A stretch of DNA of 64,000 nt from Petrolisthes cinctipes (taxonomy: Eukaryota > Arthropoda > Malacostraca > Decapoda > Porcellanidae), in contig JAWQEG010000486.1 in assembly GCA_033782935.1 (NCBI GenBank), positions 3,100,001-3,164,000 on the forward strand, in the 5' to 3' direction. The position numbers and the translations under genes were made by a program. Positions within the stretch are counted from its first letter, which is position 1. Each line of letters starts with the position of its first letter. This document shows positions 33,955 to 45,400 of the stretch, piece by piece. The notes under the pieces were generated by a model that had not been told where the DNA came from, made no database searches, and saw nothing but the letters and a program-made list of their open reading frames with translations.

Positions 33955-36900
33955 GACTTTGGGCACCAAAAATATCGATTCTCAGCATGTTTTGGGCATG
34001 AATTTTGAAAATACTCTAACACGGAGTAGGCAAGTACAGATCCCTTCTGGGACCCCAAAATATCGAATTTTCGGGTGTTTAGGGCCAGAATTTGAGATAT
34101 AAACGGGTACAGAAGATGCATGCACATATCGACTTTTGGGCACCTAAAATATTGATTTTGAGCATGTTTTGAGCCTATAATTCGAAAACATTCTAGCACT
34201 GAGTAGGCATGTACAGATCGCTTCTGGGACCCCTAAATATCGAAGTTTCGGGTGTTTTGGGACTGAATTTGAGATATCGACTTTTTGGCACCTAAAATAT
34301 CGTTTTTTAGCATGTTTTTAGCCCATATTTTGAAAATATTCTAGCACTGAGTAGGCATGTACAGATCGCTTCTGGGACCCCAAAATATCGAATTTTCGGG
34401 TGTTTTGAGCTTGAATTTGAGATATAAACGGGTACAGAAGATGAATGCACATATCGACTTTTATGCACCTAAAATATCGATTTTGAGCATGTTTTGAGCC
34501 TATATTTTGAAAACATTCTAGCACTGAGTAGGCATGTACAGATCGCTTCTGGGACCCCAAAATATCCAATTTTTATGGGTGTTTTGAGCTTGAATTTGAG
34601 ATATAAACGAGTACAGAAGATGCATACACATATCGACTTTTGGGCACCTAAAATATCGATTTTGAGCATGTTTTGAGCCTATATTTTGAAAACATTCTAG
34701 CACTGAGTAGGCATGTACAGATCGCTTCTGGGACCCAAAAATATCGAATTTTTGGGTGTTTAGGGCCAGAATTTGAGATATAAACGGGTACAGAAGATGC
34801 ATGCACATATCGACTTTTGGGCACCTAAGAGATCGATTTTCAGTATGTTTTTGGCCTGTATTTTGAAAATACTCTAACACAGAGTAGGCATGTACAGATC
34901 GCTTCGGGGACCCCTAAATATCGAATTTTCGGGTGTTTTGGGACTGAATTTGAGATATCGACTTTTTGGCAACAAAAAGATCGATTTTTATCATGTTTTT
35001 AGCCTATATTTTGAAAATATTCTAGCACTGAGATGGCATGTACAGATTGCATATGGAACCCCAAAATATTGAATTTTCGGGTGTTTTGAGCCTGAATTTG
35101 AGATATAATCGGGTACAGAAGATACATGCACATATTGACTTTGGGCATCTAAAATATCGATTTTCAGCATGTTTTGGGCATGTATTTTGAAAATACTCTA
35201 ACACGGAGTAGGCATGTACAGATCGCTTCTGGGACCCCAAAATATCGAGTTTTCTGGAGTTTTGAGCCTGAATTTGAGATATAAACGGGTACTGAAGATG
35301 CATGCACATATCGACTTTTGGGCACCTAAAACATTGATTTTGAGCATGTTTTGGGCCTGTATTTTGTAAATACTCTAACACGGAGTAGGCATGTACAGAT
35401 CGCTTCTCGGACCCCATAATATCGAATTTTTGGGTGTTTTGGGCCTGAATTTGAGATATCGCCTTTACGCACCTAAAATATCGATTTTTAGCATGTTTTG
35501 AGCCAATATTTTGAAAATATTCTAGCACTGAGTAGGCATGTACAGATCACTTCTGGGACCCCAAAATATCGAATTTTCGGGTGTTTAGGGCCAGAATTTG
35601 TGATATAAACGGGTACAGAAGATGCATGCACATATCCGCTTTTGGGCACCTAAAAGATCGATTTTCTGTATGTTTTGGGGCATGTATTTTGAAAATACTC
35701 TAACACGGAGTAGGCATGTACAGATCCCTTCTGGGACTCCTAAATATCGAATTTTCGGGTGTTTTGGGACTGAATTTGAGATATCGACTTTTTGGCACCT
35801 AAAATATCGATTTTTAGCATGTTTTTAGCCTATATTTTGATAATATTCAAGCACTGAGTAGGCATGTACAGATTGCTTTTGGGACCCCAATATATTGAAT
35901 TTTCGGGTGTTTAGTGCCAGAATTTGAGATATAAACGGGTACAGAAGATGCATGCACATATCGACTTTTGGGCACCTAAAAGATCAATTTTCAGTATGTT
36001 TTTGGCCTGTATTTTGAAAATACTCTAACACGGAGTAGGCATGTACAGATCCCTTTTGGGACCCCTAAATATCGAATTTTCGGGTGTTTTGGGCCTTAAT
36101 TTGAGATAGCGACTTTTTGGCACCTAAAATATCGATTTTCAGCATGTTTTTAGCCTATATTTTGAAAATATTCTAGCACTGAGTAGGCATGTACAGATCG
36201 CTTCTGGGACCCCAAAATATCGAATTTTCGGGTGTTTTGAGGCTGAATTTGAGATATAAACGAGTATAGAAGATGCATACACATATTGACTTTGGGCACC
36301 AAAAATATCGATTTTCAGCATGTTTTGGGCCTGAATTTTGAAAATACTCTAACACGGAGTAGGCATGTACAGTTCGCTTCTGGGACCCCAAAATATCGAA
36401 TTTTCGGGTGTTTAGGGCTAGAATTTGAGAGTTAAACGGGTACAGAATATGCATGCACATATCGACTTTTGGGCACCTAAAAGACCGATTTTCAGTATGC
36501 TTTTGGCCTATATTTTGAAAATACTCTAACACGGAGTAGGCATGTACAGATCGCTTCTGGGACCCCTAAATATCGAATTTTCGGGTGTTTTGAGCCTGAA
36601 TTTGAGATATAAACGAGTATAGAAGATGCATACACATATTGACTTTGGGCAAAAAAAATTTCGATTTTCAGCATATTTTGGGCCTGAATTTTGTAAATAC
36701 TCTAACACGGAGTAGGCATGTACAGATCGCTTCTGGAACCCCAAAATATCGAATTTTCGGGTGTTTAGGGCCAGAATTTGAGATATCGACTTTTTGGCAC
36801 CTAAAATATCGATTTTTAGCATGTTTTTAGCCTATATTTTGAAAATATTCTAGCACTGAGTAGGCATGTACAGATTGCTTCTGGTACCCAAAAATATTGA

Positions 36901-36964
36901 ATTTTCGGGTGTTTTGAGCCAGAATTTGAGATATAAACGGGTACAGAAGATGCATGCACATATC
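33955..36964. repeat. Tandem 18-mer unit, copy 2 (3,010 bp)
   Basis: Anchors at 34024, 34201, 34349, 34526, 34705, 34882, 35030, 35206, 35383, 35530, 35708, 35856, 36033, 36181, 36357, 36534, 36710, 36858 and 37035 give 18 monomers (12 long, 6 short): L S L L L S L L S L S L S L L L S L. The copy ends near 36962, where tatcgac replaces the tattgac that marks the unit start. Confidence 0.9.
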
Positions 36965-39900
36965 GACTTTTGGGCACCTAAAATATTGATTTTGAGCATG
37001 TTTTGAGCCTATATTTCGAAAACATTCTAGCACTGAGTAGGCATGTACAGATCGCTTCTGGGACCCCTAAATATCGAAGTTTCGGGTGTTTTGGGACTGA
37101 ATTTGAGATATCGACTTTTTGGCACCTAAAATATCGATTTTTAGCATGTTTTTAGCCTATATTTTGAAAATATTCTAGCACTGAGTAGGCATGTACAGAT
37201 CGCTTCTGGGACCCCAAAATATCGAATTTTAGGGTGTTTTGAGCTTGAATTTGAGATATAAACGGGTACAGAAGATGAATGCACATATCGACTTTTATGC
37301 ACCTAAAATATCGATTTTGAGCATGTTTTGAACCTATATTTTGAAAACATTCTAGCACTGAGTAGGCATGTACAGATCGCTTCTGGGACCCAAAAATATC
37401 GAATTTTTGGGTGTTTAGGGCCAGAATTTGAGATATAAACGGGTACAGAAGATGCATGCACATATCGACTTTTGGGCACCTAAGAGATCGATTTTCAGTA
37501 TGTTTTTGGACTGTATTTTTAAAATACTCTAACACGGAGTAGGCATGTACAGATCGCTTCGGGGACCCCTAAATATCGAATTTTCGGGTGTTTTGGGACT
37601 TAATTTGAGATATCGACTTTTTGGCAAGTAAAATATCGATTTTTAGCATGTTTTTAGCCTATATCTTGATAATATTCTAGCACTGAGTAGGCATGTCCAG
37701 ATTGCTTTTGGGACCCCAATATATTGAATTTTCGGGTGTTTAGGGCCAGAATTTGAGATATAAACGGGTACAGAAGATGCATGCACATATCGACTTTTAG
37801 GCAACTAAAGGATCGATTTTCAGTATGTTTTTGGCTTGTATTTTGTAAATACTCTAACACGGAGTAGGCATGTACAGATCGCTTCTGGGACCCCATAATA
37901 TCGAATTTTCGGGTGTTTTTGGCCTGAATTTGAGATATCGCCTTTACGCACCTAAAATATCGATTTTTAGCATGTTTTTACCCTATATTTTGAAAATATT
38001 CTAGAACTGAGTAGGCATGTACAGATCGCGTCTGGGACCCCAAAATATCGAATTTTCGGGTGTTTTGAGCCTGAATTTGAGGTATAAACGGGTACAGAAG
38101 ATGCATGCACATATCGACTTTTGGGCACCTAAAATATCGATTTTGAGCATGTTTTGGGCCTGAATTTTGAAAATACTCTAACACTGATTAGGCATGTACA
38201 GATCGCTTCAGGGACCCCAAAATATCGAATTTTCGGGTGTTTTGAGCCTGAATTTGAGATATAAACAAGTACAGAAGATGCATGCACATGTCGACTTTTG
38301 TGCACCTAAAATATCGATTTTGAGCATGATTTGAGCCTATATTTTGAAAACATTCTAGCACTGAGTAGGCATGTACATATCGCTTCTGGGACCCAAAAAT
38401 ATCGAATTTTCGGGTGTTTAGGGCCAGAATTTGAGATATTAACGGGTACAGAAGATGCATGCACATATCGACTTTTGGGCACCTAAAAGATCGATTTTCA
38501 GTATGTTTTTGGCCTGTATTTTGAAAATACTCTAACACGGAGTAGGCATGTACAGATCGCTTTTGGGACCCCTAAATATCGAATTTTCGGGTGTTTTGGG
38601 ACTGAATTTGAGATATCGACTTTTTGGCACCTAAAATATCGATTTTTAGCATGTTTTTAGCCTATATTTTGAAAATATTCTAGCACTGAGTAGGCATGTA
38701 CAGATCGCTTCTGGGACACCAAAATATCGAATTTTCGGGTGTTTTGAGCCTGAATTTGAAATATAAACGAGTACAGAAGATGCATGCACATATCGACTTT
38801 TGGGCACCTAAAATATCGATTTTGAGCATGTTTTGAGCCTATATTTTGAAAACATTCTAGCACTGAGTAGGCATGTACAAATCGCTTCTGGGACCCCAAA
38901 ATATCGAATTTTCGGGTGTTTTGAGCCTGAATTTGAGATATAAACGAGTATAGAAGATGCATACACATATTGACTTTGGGCACCAAAAATATCGATTTTC
39001 AGCATGTTTTGGGCCTATATTTTGTAAGTACTCTAACACGGAGTAGGCATGTACAGATCGCTTTTGGGACCCCTAAATATCGAATTTTCGGGTGTTTTGG
39101 GACTGAATTTGAGATATCGACTTTCTGGCACCTAAAATATCGATTTTTAGCATGTTTTTTAGCCTATATTTTAAAAATATTCCAGCACTGAGTAGGCATG
39201 TACAGATTGCTTCTGGGACCCCAAAATATTGAATTTTCGGGTGATTTGAGCCTGAATTTGAGATATAAACGGGTACTGAAGATACGTGCACATATTGACT
39301 TTGGGAATCTAAAATATCGATTTTGAGCATGTTTTGGGCATGTATTTTGAAAATACTCTAACACGGAGTAGGCATGTACAGATCGCTTCTGGGACCCCTA
39401 AATATCGAATTTTCGGGTGTTTTGGGCCTGAATTTGAGATATCGCCTTTACGCACCTAAAATATCGATTTTTAGCATGTTTTGAGTTTATATTTTGAAAA
39501 TATTCTAGCACTGAGTAGGCATGTACAGATCGCTTCTGGGACCCCAAAATATCGAATTTTCGGGTGTTTTGAGCCTGAATTTGAGATATAAACGAGTACA
39601 GAAGATGCATGTACATATCGACTTTTGGGCACCTAAAATATCGATTTTGAGCATGTTTTGGGCCTGTATTTTGTAAATACTCTAACACGGAGTAGGCATG
39701 TACAGATCGCTTCTGGGACCCCATAATATCGAATTTTTGGGTGTTTTGGGCCTGAATTTGAGATATGGCCTTTACGCACCTAAAATATCGATTTTTAGCA
39801 TGTTTTGAGCCTATATTTTGAAAATATTCTAGCACTGACTAAGCATGTACAGATCGCTTCTGGGACCCCAAAATATCGAATTTTCGGGTGTTTAGGGCCA

Positions 39901-40135
39901 GAATTTGTGATATAAACGGGTACAGAAGATGCATGCACATATCGACTTTTGGGCACCATAAAGATCGATTTTCTGTATGTTTTGGGGCATGTATTTTGAA
40001 AATACTCTAACACGGAGTAGGCATGTACAAATCCCTTCTGGGACTCCTAAATATTGAATTTTCGGGTGTTTTGGGACTGAATTTGAGATATCGCCTTTAC
40101 GCACCTAAAATATCGATTTTTAGCATGTTTTTAGC
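36389..40135. repeat. Second copy of the long segment from 12580-16650
   Basis: It matches the earlier segment at offset 23,809 and then 23,485. Its first 0.58 kb overlaps the end of the 18-mer copy, so the two blocks share those monomers. It lacks the extra 324-bp dimer of the earlier segment. Confidence 0.8.
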
Positions 40136-40310
40136 CTATATTTTGAAAATATTCTAGCACTGAGTAGGCATGTACAGATCGCTTCTGGGACCCCAAAATA
40201 TCGAATTTTCGGGTGTTTTGAGCCTGAATTTGAGATATAAACGAGTACAGAAGATGCATGCACATATCGACTTTTGGGCACCTAAAATATCGATTTTGAG
40301 CATGTTTTGA
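38335..40310. repeat. Tandem 12-mer unit, copy 1 (1,976 bp)
   Basis: Anchors at 38363, 38540, 38688, 38865, 39041, 39190, 39366, 39513, 39690, 39837, 40015, 40162 and 40339 give L S L L S L S L S L S L (7 long, 5 short). Most of it is therefore L-S dimers of about 325 bp. Markers shared with copy 2 are tgtacatatcgc, ttgtaagtac, actttctggc and ttgagtttatatt. Confidence 0.87.
38865..39040. repeat. Monomer type G (long, 176 bp)
   Basis: Diagnostic features are cgagtatagaagatgcatac near unit position 81, attgactttgggcacc, and caaaaatatcgattttcagc. It resembles A at the start and D at the end, so it may be an A/D recombinant. A sub-variant has a run of eight A instead of ccaaaaata (511, 7947, 25935, 33641 and 36651). 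Other G copies lie at 2222-2397, 5109-5284 and 17208-17383. Confidence 0.72.
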
Positions 40311-42266
40311 GCCTATATTTTGAAAACATTCTAGCACTGAGTAGGCATGTACATATCGCTTCTGGGACCCAAAAATATCGAATTTTCGGGTGTTTAGGGC
40401 CAGAATTTGAGATATTAACGGGTACAGAAGATGCATGCACATATCGACTTTTGGGCACCTAAAAGATCGATTTTCAGTATGTTTTTGGCCTGTATTTTGA
40501 AAATACTCTAACACGGAGTAGGCATGTACAGATCGCTTTTGGGACCCCTAAATATCGAATTTTCGGGTGTTTTGGGACTGAATTTGAGATATCGACTTTT
40601 TGGCACCTAAAATATCGATTTTTAGCATGTTTTTAGCCTATATTTTGAAAATATTCTAGCACTGAGTAGGCATGTACAGATCGCTTCTGGGACACCAAAA
40701 TATCGAATTTTCGGGTGTTTTGAGCCTGAATTTGAAATATAAACGAGTACAGAAGATGCATGCACATATCGACTTTTGGGCACCTAAAATATCGATTTTG
40801 AGCATGTTTTGAGCCTATATTTTGAAAACATTCTAGCACTGAGTAGGCATGTACAAATCGCTTCTGGGACCCCAAAATATCGAATTTTCGGGTGTTTTGA
40901 GCCTGAATTTGAGATATAAACGAGTATAGAAGATGCATACACATATTGACTTTGGGCACCAAAAATATCGATTTTCAGCATGTTTTGGGCCTATATTTTG
41001 TAAGTACTCTAACACGGAGTAGGCATGTACAGATCGCTTTTGGGACCCCTAAATATCGAATTTTCGGGTGTTTTGGGACTGAATTTGAGATATCGACTTT
41101 CTGGCACCTAAAATATCGATTTTTAGCATGTTTTTTAGCCTATATTTTAAAAATATTCCAGCACTGAGTAGGCATGTACAGATTGCTTCTGGGACCCCAA
41201 AATATTGAATTTTCGGGTGATTTGAGCCTGAATTTGAGATATAAACGGGTACTGAAGATACGTGCACATATTGACTTTGGGAATCTAAAATATCGATTTT
41301 GAGCATGTTTTGGGCATGTATTTTGAAAATACTCTAACACGGAGTAGGCATGTACAGATCGCTTCTGGGACCCCTAAATATCGAATTTTCGGGTGTTTTG
41401 GGCCTGAATTTGAGATATCGCCTTTACGCACCTAAAATATCGATTTTTAGCATGTTTTGAGTTTATATTTTGAAAATATTCTAGCACTGAGTAGGCATGT
41501 ACAGATCGCTTCTGGGACCCCAAAATATCGAATTTTCGGGTGTTTTGAGCCTGAATTTGAGATATAAACGAGTACAGAAGATGCATGTACATATCGACTT
41601 TTGGGCACCTAAAATATCGATTTTGAGCATGTTTTGGGCCTGTATTTTGTAAATACTCTAACACGGAGTAGGCATGTACAGATCGCTTCTGGGACCCCAT
41701 AATATCGAATTTTTGGGTGTTTTGGGCCTGAATTTGAGAAATATCGATTTTTAGCATGTTTTGAGCCTATATTTTGAAAATATTCTAGCACTGACTAAGC
41801 ATGTACAGATCGCTTCTGGGACCCCAAAATATCGAATTTTCGGGTGTTTAGGGCCAGAATTTGTGATATAAACGGGTACAGAAGATGCATGCACATATCG
41901 ACTTTTGGGCACCATAAAGATCGATTTTCTGTATGTTTTGGGGCATGTATTTTGAAAATACTCTAACACGGAGTAGGCATGTACAAATCCCTTCTGGGAC
42001 TCCTAAATATTGAATTTTCGGGTGTTTTGGGACTGAATTTGAGATATCGCCTTTACGCACCTAAAATATCGATTTTTAGCATGTTTTTAGCCTATATTTT
42101 GAAAATATTCTAGCACTGAGTAGGCATGTACAGATCGCTTCTGGGACCCCAAAATATCGAATTTTCGGGTGTTTTGAGCCTGAATTTGAGATATAAACGA
42201 GTACAGAAGATGCATGCACATATCGACTTTTGGGCACCTAAAATATCGATTTTGAGCATGTTTTGA
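40311..42266. repeat. Tandem 12-mer unit, copy 2 (1,956 bp, 20-bp deletion)
   Basis: It matches copy 1 at offset 1,976 until about 41738. There gagatatggcctttacg is replaced by gagaaatatcg: twenty bases are gone and the offset becomes 1,956. The affected F-type short monomer is about 127 bp, one of the shortest in the window. After 42266 the sequence resembles 40790 onward, so a partial third copy follows. Confidence 0.85.
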
Positions 42267-45200
42267 GCCTATATTTTGAAAACATTCTAGCACTGAGTAG
42301 GCATGTACAAATCGCTTCTGGGACCCCAAAATATCGAATTTTCGGGTGTTTTGAGCCTGAATTTGAGATATAAACGAGTATAGAAGATGCATACACATAT
42401 TGACTTTGGGCACCAAAAATATCGATTTTCAGCATGTTTTTGGCCTGAATTTTGAAAATACTCTAACACGGAGTAGGCAAGTACAGATCGCTTCTGGGAC
42501 CCCAAAATATCGAATTTTCGGGTGTTTAGGGCCAGAATTTGAGATATAAACGAGTACAGAAGATGCATGCACATATCGACTTTTGGGAACCTAAAAGATC
42601 GATTTTCAGTATGCTTTTGCCCTATATTTTGAAAATACTCTAACACGGAGTAGGCATGTAGAGATCGCTTCTGGGACCCCTAAATATCGAATTTTCGGGT
42701 GTTTAGGGCCAGAATTTGAGATATAAACGGGTACAGAAGATGCCTGCACATATCGACCTTTAGTCACCTAAAAGATCGATTTTCAGTATGTTTTTGGCCT
42801 GTATTTTGAAAATACTCTAACACGGAGTAGGCATGTACAGATCGCTTTTGGGACCCCTAAATATCGAATTTTCGGGTGTTTTGGGACTGAATTCGAGATA
42901 TCGACTTTTTGGCACCTAAAATATCGATTTTTAGCATGATTTTTAGCCTATATTTTGAAAATATTCCAGCACTGAGTAGGCATGCAAAGATTTCTTCTGG
43001 GACCCCAACATATTGAATTTTCGGGTGTTTTGAGCCTGAATTTGAGATATAAACGGGTACAGAAGATACGTGCACATTTTGACTTTGGGCATCTAAAATA
43101 TCGATTTTGAGCATGTTTTGGGCATGTATTTTGAAAATACTCTAACACGGAGTAAGCATGTACAGATCGCTTCTGGGACCCCAAAATATCGAATTTTCGG
43201 GTGTTTAGGGCCAGAATTTGAGATATAAACGGGTACAGAAGATGCATGCACATATCGACTTTTGGGAACCTAAAAGATCGATTTTCAGTATGCTTTTGGC
43301 CTATATTTTGAAAATACTCTAACACGGAGTAGGCATGTAGAGATCGCTTCTCGGACCCCTAAATATCAAATTTTCGGGTGTTTTGAGCCTGAATTTTAGA
43401 TATAAACGAGTATAGAAGATGCATACACATATTGACTTTGGGAAAAACAAAATTCGATTTTCAGCATGTTTTGGGCCTGAATTTTGAAAATACTCTAACA
43501 CCGAGTAGGCATGTACAGATCGCTTCTGGGACCCAAAAAATATCGAATTTTCGGGTGTTTATGGCCAGAATTTGAGATATAAACGGGTACAGAAGATGCA
43601 TGCACATATTGACTTTTTTGCACCTAAAAGATCGATTTTCAGTATGTTTTTGGCCTGAATTTCGAAAATACTCTAACACGGAGTAGGCATGTACAGATCC
43701 CTTCTGGGACCCGTAAATATCGAGTTTTCGGGTGTTTTGGGACTGAATTTGAGATATCGACTTTTTGGCACCTAAAATATCGATTTTTAGCATGTTTTTA
43801 GCCTATATTTTGAAAATATTCTAGCACGGAGTAGGCATGTACAGATTGCTTCTGGGACCCCAAAATATTGAATTTTCGGGTGTTTTGAGCCAGAATTTGA
43901 GATATAAACGGGTACAGAAGATGCAGGCACATATCGACTTTTGAGCACCTAAAATATCGATTTTGAGCATGTTTTGAGCCTATATTTTGAAAACATTCTA
44001 GCACTGAGTAGGCATGTACAGATCGCTTCTGGGACCCCAAAATATTGAATTTTCGGGTGTTTTGAGCCTGAATTTGAGATATAAACGGGTACAGAAGATA
44101 CGTGCACATATTGACTTTGGGCATCTAAAATATCGATTTTGAGCATGTTTTGGGCATGTATTTTGAAATTACTCTAACACGGAGCAGGCATGTACAGATC
44201 GCTTCTGGGACCCCAAAATATCGAATTTTCGGGTGTTTTGGGCCTGAATTTGAGATATCGCCTTTACGCACCTAAAATATCGATTTTTAGCATGTTTTGG
44301 GCCTATATTTTGAAAATATTCTAGCACTGAGTAGGCATGTACAGATCGCTTCTGGGACCCCAAAATATCGAATTTTCGGGTGTTTTGAGCCTGAATTTGA
44401 GATATAAACGAGTACATATCGACTTTTGGGCACCTAAAATATCGATTTTGAGCATGTTTTAAGCCTATATTTTGAAAATATTCTAGCACTGAGTAGGCAT
44501 GTACAAATCGCTTCTGGGACCCCAAAATATCGAATTTTCGGGTGTTTTGAGCCTGAATTTGAGATATAAACGAGTATAGAAGATGCATACACATATTGTC
44601 TTTGGGCACCAAAAATATCGATTTTCAGCATGTTTTGGGCCTGAATTTTGAAAATACTCTAACACGGAGTAGGCATGTATAGATCGCTTCTGGGAACCCA
44701 AAATATCGATTTTTCGGGTGTTTAGGGCCAGAATTTGAGATATAAACGGGTACAGAAGATGCATGCACATATCGACTTTTGGGCACCTAAAAGATCGATT
44801 TTCAGTATGCTTTTGGCCTATATTTTGAAAATACTCTAACTTGCAGTAGGCATGTACAGATCCCTTCTGGGACCCCTAAATATCGAATTTTCGGGTGTTT
44901 TGAGCCAGAATTTGAGATATAAACGGGTACAGAAGATGCATGCACATATCGACTTTTGGGCACCTAAAATATTGATTTTGAGCATGTTTGGAGCCAATAT
45001 TTTGAAAACATTCTAGCACTGAGTAGGCATGTACAGATCGCTTCTGGGACCCCTAAATATCGAAGTTTCGGGTGTTTAGGGCCAGAATTTGAGATATAAA
45101 CGGGTACAGAAGATGCATGCACATATCGACTTTTGGGCACCTAAAAGATCGTGTTTTAGTATGTTTTTGGCCTGTATTTTGAAAATACTCTAACACGGAG

Positions 45201-45400
45201 TAGGCATGTACAGATCGCTTCTGGGACCCCTAAATATCGAATTTTCGGGTGTTTTTGGCCTTAATTTAAGATATCGGCTTTTTGGCACCTAAAATATCGG
45301 TTTTTAGCATGTTTTTAGACTATATTTTGAAAATATTCTAGCACTGAGTAGGCATGTACAGATTGCTTCTGGGACCCCAAAATATTGAATTTTCGGGTGT
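42267..45400. repeat. Mixed satellite monomers, weakly ordered
   Basis: Monomers of types A, B, C, D and G continue in register, but I found no clean large period. Oddities are a 162-bp monomer at 44329-44490, the variant gggaaaaacaaaattcg near 43441, and cccaaaaaatatcg (one extra base) near 43532. No unique sequence was seen. Confidence 0.65.
44329..44490. repeat. 162-bp monomer with a private 15-bp deletion
   Basis: Here aaacgagtac is joined directly to atatcgacttttggg near 44414, omitting the agaagatgcatgcac of other long monomers. The deletion lies inside the 29-bp stretch missing from S monomers and shares its right edge, but keeps aaacgagtac on the left. Confidence 0.8.

Noticed and set aside
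41731..41760. Possible sequencing or assembly error at the 20-bp loss
   Set aside because: The deletion is clean and the flanks stay in register with the sister copy. It cannot be excluded without reads, but nothing in the sequence itself suggests an error, so I kept it as a real variant.
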